A DNA stretch of 64,000 bases. Source: Cotesia glomerata (Eukaryota > Arthropoda > Insecta > Hymenoptera > Braconidae). The notes below the pieces were generated by a model. It saw nothing but the letters and a program-made list of their open reading frames with translations, was not told the origin of the DNA and searched no databases. A program made the translations under genes and the position numbers. Below are positions 35,723 to 46,519 of this stretch, piece by piece (within the stretch, counting starts at the first letter, position 1; each line of letters begins with the position of its first letter). Where the stretch lies: NCBI RefSeq assembly GCF_020080835.1, contig NC_058158.1:4216001-4280000 (forward strand). The letters are read 5' to 3'.

Positions 35723-38276
35723 ACTTTTTAATTTTTAACGATTGGAAAAAACTATGAACCATTAAGACTGATAAAAAAAAATTAAACTTGAGCAAAGAAA
35801 ATTTTTTTGGTTTAAGTAAATTTTACTTAATTTAAAAATTTTTATTTTTTTTTATTAAAGACAATGAATCTCTTAAAAATAATTTTTTTTATTCAAGAGT
35901 TTTTTTCAAATTAAAAATGTAATCATAATAAGTATTTCTGGAATTATTTTAAGGAAAATGATCAAAACATTATTAAAACTTATTATTTCATTATTATAAA
36001 TAGAATCATCTAAAGAGGATGCAAGCTTCCACTTAATTTTTATTCAACAAAATGAGATTTCAAAGAGGTTTTAAATGACTTAATTGTCAACTAACAATCG
36101 TAAAACAAATTAAAATTCCATCATGAATTAGAAAAAAAAATAAACAAAGTAAAAGAAATAGAAGATAACTGAAGATGATTACTGTCAGACTGCATGACAG
36201 TGTAGTCAGAAAATCATAATCTCATGGAGGCATAAAAGTGTGCTGTTCGCGTGGCGGTTGGACTGACGGTTGTAATCTGATGACGATACCGAGGAAGAGA
36301 CAAGTATATATTATATATAGGTATACTATAGGTTACGGGAGAAATAAAGCAGTGATGTTACACTATTATAACCGTATAGAGAGGTGAAGAAAAAAAATAA
36401 ACGAGGGAGGGTACGGTGCATTTAGTAATATGGGTACGTCCCCGTGTTCTCACGGTGAAAAACGTCAGGTGCACAAGGACCTCCTTCAGGAAGTACAACG
36501 GTTCCTTACAAGGATTCGCGACTTCTGTCTTGATTCCCCCTTCGGCCTCTTCTTCAACTATCCCCTTGACAAACCGACAGCGACACACTCCGCGTCTTCC
36601 TTCCCACGCTCTCGGTAGACGTAACGATGAGTACACAACCTCTTGCCACCGTTTCTAACGGACAGATTTGACTGTTTTTTCTTCGTTTTGCTTGTTTGGA
36701 TTATGAAAAAACGTAAATAAATAACGTTATTAAATCACAAGTCCCAAGGGGGAATTTTAATTTGATATCTTTGCTTGTTGGATTATCATTTACTTAGAAA
36801 AACTCTACAGCCTTTATGTTTACTTCTATGTGTATAAATTATCAACTTTTTTACCGTCGTAATTATTTTAAATTAATTAATTAATTCTTTTAAGAAATTT
36901 AATTAATTTATTTTGTTCTGTTGCCTGGATTTTAATCAAAATTTGAGATTTTTTTTTATTATTAGCTCCCACGGGAAAAATATATATGTTAAATATATAT
37001 GTTCATATATGTATGTATACAAAAGTCATATCCACCCACAAATATTTTATATGCATAAAAAAAAATTTGTTTTGGAGCAAAAAGGATTTTTTTAAGAGAA
37101 GAAAAATTTATGGCTTAAGAAATTTTTACTTTATACAAGATAAATTTTTTCTTTTTCTTTTTTGACTATTTTCTTGAGTCAAGAAAATTATTTCTATTAG
37201 AGCTAAAAAGTTTTTTCTTCCTGTGTATTTTTTCACCGAAACCGAATGTGAATAATTTTTTATGCACTGATCGAAAAATTCACTTGATTGAAGGAAAAAA
37301 ATTCTAGAACCAAAAATAGCGAAGAAATAAAAATTATGAACATTAAATAACAAAAAATTAAATGACAAAAATTTGGGTTTGCTAAATTTTATTTCAAAAG
37401 CTAAAAAAAAAAAATTTAGATAAGTACTAATTTATTATGACAGATGATGAATTTTATTCATGATTGAAAATTGAATCGAGAGAAAAAAAGAATCGATGAT
37501 GACACTGGCTTTTTCCCTTAACCTTTTTGGAAGTCTCAAATATAATCATGATCCTCAGAAGAAAGAATAGAAAAAAATCCCACCGTCTCGGGACCATAGT
37601 CTACAGTATTATTGCAGAGCATCCTCAGAAAAATTGGATGAACCACCTGGCTCGTTCCTTTTGGCCGCAGTCGGTCAGCCACGCGACGGACACGCTCTTT
37701 GCGTTTCAAAATCGTAACTTCTATCTCGGAAACGCGTGGGAACATTTTTTCCCATACCTCAACCTCGAACTGTTATTATTATTTTTTCATTATACAAACC
37801 CATACTTCGGATCTATACCTTTAACATGTGTGCATATATGTGTACAGTTTATTTTTATCCTTCTACATTATTGTCAATCGCACATCGGCGCAGATGACCA
37901 CGATTTCTCTATACGTCTATAATGCTCACTCCAATAATATAATAATAAAAATTCCTTTATTGGCCCCCTTTTTACGACAAACTTGAACCAATTTAATCTA
38001 AAAAATTACCTTTCATTTCAATCTTTAATTTTCTCTATCAATTGATGTCACTTTTTCTCAGAATTTTATTGTACATTACATAAACTGCTATTCTGTTCTT
38101 TTTTCTGCGAATTGAAAGTTCATAACAATAATTTCGTAAACGTGCATGCGAGTCATTTGTTATGGGGAGTAAAAATCAAAAATCAAAAGTATAAATAAAT
38201 ATTATCAATTAGCAAAAAATAAATTTCTCACAACTTAAAAAAAAAATAGTCACGATAAAACACTGCGGTATACATA
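35723..38276. other. Intergenic; two GC-richer blocks with Su(H)-type sites
   Basis: 35760-35900 and 37050-37235 are diverged fragments of the TTGATTCAAGAA / CAAGAAAA element families. GC-richer blocks at about 36410-36650 and 37560-37745 each contain one CGTGGGAA-type site (36601-36608 minus, 37735-37742 plus) and are open in several frames. None of the translations resembles a known family, so enhancer is as likely as coding. Confidence 0.4.
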
Positions 38277-39565
38277 CACGGAAAAAAATAAATAGTGAAT
38301 GCAACATGATGCAGTCTTGGTAAATAAACATGATTTGTCATGTTGCGGTAACATGATTTACCATGTTGCGGTAGCATGAGAAAAATCATGTGGCAGCAAC
38401 ATGATTTTCATGTAGCCTTAACAGCATAAAATTAAGCTGCAACAACTAAATATTTATGCTTCAGAAAAATTATTTATTATCAAGCAACTAGATTTTTTCG
38501 GATTTATAATATTGTAGATGAAAATTAGAGTAAATTATTAAATTAAATAATTTGTAATGATATTTTTGCTTAAGGGGTTAGGGGTAGTCAGGATTTTCAA
38601 AAAATCGATTTTTTTTGCATTTTCTTTAAGTGTAATATCTTAAAAATATTGTCTGAAAGTTTGAAGTAAATCCGACATAGAGACTTGACAATACCAGCAG
38701 TTACAACATCTAGTTCAAAAAACTTATTAGTTACTGTAGCAACTAGGGATCAATTAAAAGCTACTTATTTGTCAATTTTTGGTGATTTTAATAGTAATAT
38801 ATTGTAGGTGAAATCTAAAAATAATGACGAAGATAAGAGAAAGTTTTTTCCTCTTATTTTACCATCTGATATTCAACTTTTAGATCACGTCGTGCATAAT
38901 GGACATACGTATTAATCAAACACAGTGGTGTTGGTACAAATCGACGAAAGTGATAGACCGCAGTTTGGAAAAATTTACAAAATTTATGCAATAGCGAACG
39001 ATGTTTTTCTTGTTATGTATGGTATAACACCGATAGCATTTGATCGTCATTATCATGCGTGGAATGTATAAATAAATAGTCACGCTAATTGTGTAAGAAA
39101 CCTTAATCTCTTACCACCAATTGTATCTTGTCTATCGATAAAAAAAGGAAGGCTTGAATTATGTTGCAACAAGACACTTGATTTGAAAATAATAACAATC
39201 AATAATAATTTAATTACTTTTATCACAAACCAAAGCTATTGGCGATAAGAATTGTATATAATTTGAATCAGCAAAGATATCGTTCACAAATTGTATAATT
39301 CAATAATTTACTCTTATTTTCATCTGCAATGTTATAAATCCTAAAAAATCTAGTTACTTTATAATAAATAATGTTTTTGAAGCATAAACATTTAGTTGTT
39401 GTAGCTTAATTTTATACTATTAAGACTACATGAAAATCATGTTGCTGCCACATGATTTTTCTCATGCTACCGTTACATAATAAATCATGTGGATGCAACA
39501 TGATTTCATCATGTTTATTTACCAAGACTGCATCATGTTGCATTCACTATTTATTTTTTTCCGTG
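38277..39565. mobile_element. Foldback element with arms of about 280 bases, CACGGA-type ends
   Basis: The left end CACGGAAAAAAATAAATAGT and the right end are reverse complements, and the match extends inward about 280 bases. It passes through GCAACATGATGCAGTCTTGG and several ATCATG/CATGAT words. The core of about 720 bases holds a short coding-like stretch (38916-39071). The size and long arms suggest a decayed DNA transposon or a non-autonomous derivative. Confidence 0.85.
38916..39071 (+). pseudogene. Coding-like remnant inside the foldback element
   Basis: After a TAA at 38913, a 51-codon open stretch reads through FGKIYKIYAIANDVFLVMYG and IAFDRHYHAWNV before TAA at 39069. Unlike the surrounding AT-rich shadows, it has balanced amino acid composition and a plausible hydrophobic pattern. 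By recollection it resembles the C-terminal end of uncharacterised element-associated proteins found in insect genomes (FGxI...hydrophobic strand...FDxHxHAW). No upstream frame connects to it, so it is treated as a decayed fragment. Confidence 0.45.
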
Positions 39566-40221
39566 TACGTATTCATTATTTCGTACAAACACCGTAGCAT
39601 GTAATATACTTCAAATAGCTTGTTATTACCAATATTTAATAATAAGTTTTAAAGTTCGATTTGCATATTGTGAGAAGTGTAAATTTCTGCTAAAATTAAA
39701 TTTTTCTCCAAGTATTCAATTATTTAATTACTATTGAAACGATAGTTACTAGATTTGTAATTACACTTTAATAAAATTAAAAGAAAAAAGTATTTTTTTT
39801 TTTCTATAAAATCATTTCACTTGTTACAATATCAATGCCTTTAATAGTTAGTCCGTTATCGAGAAAGTGCTGCTAGTCTGTAAATTGAACCGACGGTGAA
39901 CATCAATGCTGGACTAATAAATATAAAAAAAAAATATTAAAAATAATTGCACCTAAAATTAAAAAGCCAAAACGCGTTTCGCTTAAATGAAGCAAGTATT
40001 ATTTAAATTGTTAATAATTATAATTAATTGTAATACTTTCAAATTACTACCTACATCTCACTCTGTAGAAAATTGTAACAAAGTATGACGTGTGTTCTAA
40101 TATCGACACGTGCAGGAATATATTATTAGATTATTTAACAATGAAAGTTTTTTTTTAATTATTTTTAATCTTATCTCTACTTCGTCAACTATTTCATAAG
40201 TTGTTAACCAAAGGCACATCA
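39566..40221. other. AT-rich intergenic, nothing recognised
   Basis: No gene or repeat could be supported between two inverted-repeat elements. Confidence 0.55.
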
Positions 40222-41184
40222 CACGGAGAAAAAAATTTTGCTATAGGAACTCTATAGTAGTTAGTTAGTTGTAAAAAGTTCCAGTAGGTTAACGTATTCT
40301 TATAGTAACAATACCGTTTGGCTCCTGCAACTCGACATCGTTGAGCTCTGAGAGCTAAACGTTATTTACCTCTCACAACTCTACAGGATCGTTCTGCGAC
40401 TATAACAAATTTTTGGAAGTCTGCTTAATAATTTTTTTTTACGATTTAGCATTGATAATTTAATAAATACATGCAGCAGAATGAATTTATATTGCCAACA
40501 ATAATTGTATATGACAAATAAGAATAGTATTATAATAGAAATAAAATAATAATAGAACTTATATTAAAAATAAAAATTATTTGTAAAATAAAAATATGGT
40601 CGTCACAAAATTATCTTATTTTCTTAATTATATCAATAAATATTGGACATAAAATCATTACCGTATATGCACGAGAAAAGATAAATAAACGAAAAAAAAT
40701 TTTATTTTGTGTTAAATTGGGTCTTTTTAATGTATTCCGATAACTTATCACTTATCACAATATATTCAACTAATAAATTAAATTAATAGTCACTGCAAAT
40801 GAACCTTGAAAAACCATAAATACAAAACTGTTCTAACGAAATTCAATTTGACAAAAAAAAAAACCTATTTCTTTAAATAAATAAATTGGGAACTTAATTG
40901 TCCTCATATATTTTTAATAATATAGATTAGTAAAAAAATAATTGTTTGGCATTTTAGAAGGCTATTAAATATGTCAGCGCACTCTACTACTGCGCAACGT
41001 AGAGCTCTCTCAACTATACCGTTTGGCTCTGAGAACAATCTCGTAGAGCTCTGAGAGCTCAACAACATTGAGTTATCAGAACTAAATAACATTTTGTTAC
41101 TGTAACTCTACAACGAACAGTAAACTGTGTATAGTTGTGGTAACTCTAAAGTTACGTTACCAGAACGAAATTTTTTTTTCCGTG
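40222..41184. mobile_element. CACGGA-ended element, 963 bp (copy 1, longer form)
   Basis: Ends CACGGAGAAAAAAATTTTG and CGAAATTTTTTTTTCCGTG. Both sides carry GAGCTCTGAGAGCT, ATACCGTTTGGCTC and AACTCTACA motifs. The reverse complement of 45842-46519 matches the two outer parts closely, but this copy has about 285 extra internal bases (roughly 40665-40955). No intact coding region is seen. Confidence 0.85.
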
Positions 41185-41241
41185 CAATAGTGAATTAGCC
41201 TTATGTACATACTAATTTAATTTAAATACTTTTTGTCATTA

Positions 41242-41407
41242 CAGTCGACGCTCTCTGTATTGGACCTCTCTGTATTTGACCGCTCTCTGTATTTGACCAC
41301 ATTCTTCCTCTGTATTTGATGATTTTACACAGCTCTAATGGACAAGGACGAGTCAAATACAGAGAATGGTCCTGTACGGGCGAGTCAAATACAAAGAGCG
41401 TTGACTG
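41242..41407. mobile_element. pogo/Tigger-like MITE, 166 bp
   Basis: The ends CAGTCGACGCTCT and AGAGCGTTGACTG are inverted repeats with one difference, flanked on both sides by TA. The inside repeats CTCTGTATTTGACC three times and carries reverse copies of it. TA target and CAGT ends fit a pogo/Tc1-mariner non-autonomous element. Confidence 0.75.
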
Positions 41408-42742
41408 TAAATTCTTTTTTCGTGTATTTCAAGTCGAAACTGTGATAATTATGTCTATAAATTTAGAACTCTTAAATATTTTTGGTAATTTATAGTTTTC
41501 AATTTAATTGTTTTCATAAAGATGACACGTGGATTTCAATGACCCACAAAATAATGCCTCAAAGCAAAATTTTTATCCTTGTTTTTTATCAACATAAATT
41601 ATCATTAATCATTACCATTAATGAGTACAATGATTGATCTTGAACTTGTATTTAGCCTAAAAATTTAAAAGCCATCGAATAACAAAAAAATATTTATATA
41701 TTATGAAGAGAACCAAAAAATTTTCAAAGTAAAAATTAAAACAGGAAGTTTAAAAAAATGTATTTATTTTTTAAAAAATAAATACATAATAAATAACAAT
41801 TTAGCTTTTAAATTTTTCACACGTAATGCTCTATTCTGCGTTAAATATATACACATACAAGCGTGTATATATCTCGTGCTTTCGTGGCGTAGACACAAAA
41901 CAAACCGCAATTCACGCGATAAAAAATAAAGTGAGAATATAATAAGAGTACTCTGAAAAAGAACAAATAACTCAAAAATAAAAGGATGAAAACACGCAGC
42001 TACATTGAGTTAAAACCAAGCGCAATTTACTTACAACACGCTGATATAACCGGATGTACGGATTTCAAAAGTTAATTCGTTAGTATGAGCACGTGTCTGT
42101 AGGTACTGTCGGTCGATTTTTCGACTCTCTCTGGAAGTCTGTTATAGTCTCTGCTATACGCCGAGACCACCAATTCGATAATTCAGGGCACCTTTTTATT
42201 ATTATCATTGTTATCGTTGCCTTTATCTTTATTATTATTTTTATCGTTGTCTATATTCGATATTTTTTAATATTACTTACACCGCAAAATCCAGCTCACT
42301 TTTCGTACTCCTTTATATATTTACAGACGAAGCATTGACGACTCGAAAACCACAGATCCCAAAGTTTTCAATACGTCGACAGTTTTGTTACAGATTTCCT
42401 TTAAAAATAACAAAAAAGTCTGAGTTACAGGTATGTAAATAATAAAAAACATTCATTCGAGTGTTGGTTTTCGAAAGAGAATGTACGGTAATTTGACACT
42501 TGTTGCTTTAAAAAAAAATTTTCTGTAAAAATTCAAACATTATAAGTTAAAAATTATAACACGGAAAAAAGAACAGTCGAATTTTTACAGTTTACAAACT
42601 CTGTAAGAAATATATTATAAGTCTGTAAAATTATAGTTTCAGATAAAATTTTTAAAATACAATTTGAAATATTAATTTTTTTAAGATTAAAATTAATTAA
42701 TACTTCTTACAGAGTTTGTGAAACCTAATTATATCAAAATGT
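41408..42742. other. Intergenic; remnant with CACGGA end
   Basis: Mostly AT-rich. At 42562 a CACGGAAAAAAG end begins a probable fragment with internal inverted words ACAAACTCTGTAAGAA (42592-42607) and TTCTTACAGAGTTTGT; no matching outer right end was found. No gene was recognised. Confidence 0.4.
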
Positions 42743-42954
42743 ACACTGAAAAAAAAAAAAAAATTAACTTGATTCAAAAGAAAAATTCTTGAACCAAGAA
42801 TATAATTTTGGAGAGAGCAACTGTCTTGAATCAATACGAAAAATTCTTGAATCAAGTAAAATTTCCTTAAATCAAGAATTTTTCTACTGAAATCAAGAAT
42901 ATTAAGTTCTTCAAAATTATATACTTGATTCAAGAACATTTTTTTTCTGTGTAC
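42743..42954. mobile_element. Short inverted-repeat element, TTGATTCAAGAA-type family
   Basis: Opposite-orientation copy of 19036-19239. It begins ACACTGAAAAAAAA, contains AACTTGATTCAAAAG, TTCTTGAACCAAGAA, TTCTTGAATCAAG and TACTTGATTCAAGAA, and ends TTTTTTTTCTGTGTAC. TGTACACTG occurs at both borders (42740-42748 and 42950-42958) and may be, or include, a target duplication. Confidence 0.75.
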
Positions 42955-45654
42955 ACTGTAAATTGTAATTATTCAACTTTAAATAATATAACTTATAATT
43001 CAGATATTGAACTTTGGTATTTAAACCATAAAAATTGTCGATTAAAAAAAAAAAGGTTTTTAAAATCCTTACATGTAAAAATTTATTATTATTTTTTTTT
43101 TTTTTTTTCATATAATATTCTCTAGAAAAAAAAATATATTTTTTGCATAAAGTTTTGGCGCGTAGATGAAAATAAATATCAGGCTGATGTAAAAGTTTGC
43201 CAAAAAAAATTTTGTTAATACTATTAACAAACTAAACATTAAATATGAAAAATAGGATACAATTAATATAAATAAATTGTGAGAACTGGAGCAGGATTGA
43301 AAGTACAGTGAGAAAATAATTTAATTAATAGCACATAACTACAAGTATATAAATTTAAGTATATATTTATCAAAATGTCGTACAATACGATCTCGAGCGC
43401 TTAGTGCGGCCTTATGACAGCGGAAATGTTGTAAAGACATTCAAGTAATTATATTAAATTTTTAGATGAAATTGAAGATATAGTGCTTCCGGTAAACGTC
43501 GATTCCGGCAACTAAAAAATTTAAAAGCGTATGTGTAGATTTGCACGTACATTTATCATTATCATAAATATCAACATCTATACATGTCCATTGGTAGGTA
43601 CATATATTAATGAACAGTTTATTTAATACACTCATGTGTTCTCTGTTCTCCGGCTTCGTCGATCGGCAAAGCTTAGCATTCATACAACTCACGCTCGCCA
43701 TTCATAAAATGATTATTATTATGCAACCAACTGTCCAGTTCACATTCAATTGCCCCACTGATTTCCTATAATTTTATATTCATGAATAGCTACATTTCCG
43801 GAGTAAGCCAATTCTAGGTTTTTTTAATTTCAATTTGTTTCTTTACAACTGAAACATTTAAAGTTCACAAAAATACAAAATAATAAACACAAATAAAATA
43901 ATCATCCAGCAACAGCAGCAGCTTGCGGATAAATGTTTCAATTTAATGTTTTATTGATAAAAAATGAATTATACATTCGGGATATTAATGAACCGGAAAT
44001 TTAAATTTCGAGTTCGCGTATGAACATGCGTTGCATCTTTCGCGGATAAATATCGGTAATGATGGATTATATTATTATTTATCATTCTGTCTGATATTCA
44101 CAGTAATGGACCCGTCATAAAATTTGTACGAGAAGTATACATTAACAAACACTCGATATGATATATTTCGTATGAAATCAAGTCCGGTCATTAAATAAAT
44201 AATTATGAATTTAAATTGTTTTAATTTAAACAGTGATTTTTTATTGTCGACTAAAAATTGTCGGGACATTTTTTCATGGACATTAAAATGTCATTTCGAA
44301 ACTTGGGAGTAATTTACGCAATAATGAGTGGTTTTAAAGTTAAAAATTGAGCAACCCGATGTGGATATATATATATATGTATGTGGCGGCCCCAGGGGAG
44401 TCGAGTTGAGATGCCGATATGAGGATGAAGCGAAAAACCACCGAATCGAACGGTACATGTATACCCACTCCAAAAATATAATTCATCCACCTGCAACCTA
44501 TTTTTTAGTATGTATATATGTATATATCTATATATAATATATATCAAGAGTCAAGACTCAACTCATCATTATACACTTCTGGGTACAATCATATTACCGA
44601 TTGATAATAATAATCAATACGATATCTCATTACGGTAAATAACTACCGCGCAATTGTAACACACATCCATAATATATAAATTAAAATAAATATATAATAT
44701 GTGAGGACGATACTTATTTTTATTTTTTGACTTGTATTATCTCCAACTGGCAACTGGCGCTGAAACGGCCGAGTTTTAAACAAAATAATAATCATATGGA
44801 TTGAAGTAGCGGTAGTAAACAATAATTTTGAATTACGAACATTCAAAATTATATTAATGTTACATTTTGTTTTTTAATGCCCTTTTCGATTGATAATAAT
44901 CACTGTGATTAATGCCAAAATGTTTTGTAATGGCATTTTAATGAATAATATCGGAAATTTGAATTTAATGGATGGGAAATAATAAATTTTTTAAATTAGC
45001 ACCAGTTTTTTTATCGGTTATAAATGATTCATTTTTTTGTCTGTAGAAATAACTTGTTATTTACTTTTTTTGTTTTGTCACATTTTAATATTAAAAAAAA
45101 AAAAATATTTTAATTGACAAAATACTGACTAATTACAAAAGTATTCTAAAAATTGATTTTTGTAGATATGCTTCATTAGTAAACACCGGTTTGGTTATCA
45201 AATAAAAACAAAAACCAGAAAAATCCGGTTCAAACCGGAAAATTCTGGTTATGATTTTTTTTTTGACGTACATTATGAACTTGGGTCTTCAGTGTTTATG
45301 AAGAATTTTTAGTGATAAAAAAATATTTTCATGTGAAATGCCACTTAACAATGTGAAGTTATTATATTTATAAATTATCGAATAGTTTAATTATTTAAAA
45401 AAATTTTTTTTTGTAGAGTAATCAATTATGTGTGGTCCAAAATTTTAATAAACAAATTAGTGATTATTTTCTAGTTTTTAAAATAATTATTTTTTCAAAA
45501 ATATGAACTTCCAAAGATCTGTATTATTTATTTTGTAATCGGACTAGGTTCATCTTTCTAACTCAGATTATCAAAAAATAATTGGGGAACTTTTTTGTAA
45601 AAAATCAAATTCACTCTAAATAATATAAATTTAAACTTTTTCATAAATTTTACA
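42955..45654. other. AT-rich intergenic, little recognised
   Basis: A short GC-richer stretch lies at about 44385-44470. No gene, RNA or bounded repeat is supported. Open frames here are short and low in complexity. Confidence 0.5.
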
Positions 45655-45841
45655 CAATAAAAAATTTTGCGTCATTCCGTCAAAAAATTTTGTGCTGAAA
45701 ATTTTTATGTTAAATATTTAAAACTTTTTCGTCTTGATTTAACAGAATAAATGTTAAATTTACATATAAAAGTGTTAAATATTTAACACAAAAATTTTTA
45801 ACACGAAGTTTTTTGACACAATGACGCAAATTTTTTTACTG
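45655..45841. mobile_element. Small inverted-repeat element, CAATAAAAAATTTT ends (187 bp)
   Basis: CAATAAAAAATTTTGCGTCA on the left pairs with TGACGCAAATTTTTTTACTG on the right. The inside has further complementary words around GTTAAATATTTAACAC. It is related in its ends to 35348-35536 and directly abuts the next element, whose CACGG end starts at 45842. Confidence 0.7.
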
Positions 45842-46519
45842 CACGGAAAAAAAAATTTCGTTCTGGTAACGTAACTTTAGAGTTACCACAACTATACACA
45901 GTTTACTGTTCGTTGTAGAGTTACAGTAACAAAATGTTATTTAGTTCTGATAACTCAATGTTGTTGAGCTCTCAGAGTTCTGCGGGATTGTTCTCAGAGC
46001 CAAACGGTATAGTTGAGAGAGCTCTACGTTGCGCAGTAGTAGAGTGCGCTGACATATTTCAATGATAATGATTTCAATCATAATGATTTTATGTCCAATA
46101 TTTATTGATATAATTAAGAAAATAAGATAATTTTGTGACGACCATATTTTTATTGTACAAATAATTTTTATTTGTAATATAAGTTCTATTATTATTTTAT
46201 TTCTATTATAATACTATTTTTATTTGTCATATACAATTATTGTTGGCAATATAAATTCATTCTGCTGCATGTATTTATTAAATTATCAATGCTAAATCGT
46301 AAAAAAAAATTATTAAGCAGACTTCCAAAAATTTGTTATAGTCTCAGAACGATCCTGTAGAGTTGTGAGAGGTAAACAACGTTTAGCTCTCAGAGCTCAA
46401 CGATGTAGAGTTGCAGGAGCCAAACGGTATTGTTACTATAAGAATACGTTAACCTACTGGAACTTTTTACAACTAACTAACTACTATAGAGTTCCTATAG
46501 CAAAATTTTTTTCTCCGTG
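45842..46519. mobile_element. CACGGA-ended element, 678 bp (copy 2, shorter form)
   Basis: Reverse-oriented copy of 40222-41184 lacking its central 285 bases or so. It begins CACGGAAAAAAAAATTTCG and ends CAAAATTTTTTTCTCCGTG, with the shared ATACCGTTTGGCTC-type motifs and ATGTATTTATTAAATTATC stretch on the inner part. Confidence 0.85.

Noticed and set aside
36358..36658. Possible small exon in the GC-richer block
   Set aside because: Open on both strands, no splice sites of quality and no family resemblance; a Bearded-type motif was looked for and not found.
37527..37922. 131-codon plus-strand frame
   Set aside because: GC-richer start then low-complexity hydrophobic tail; no motif recognised. 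It may be an enhancer block instead.
42562..42742. Complete CACGGA-ended element
   Set aside because: Only the left end and a small internal inverted repeat were found; no matching right end, so it is kept as a fragment.
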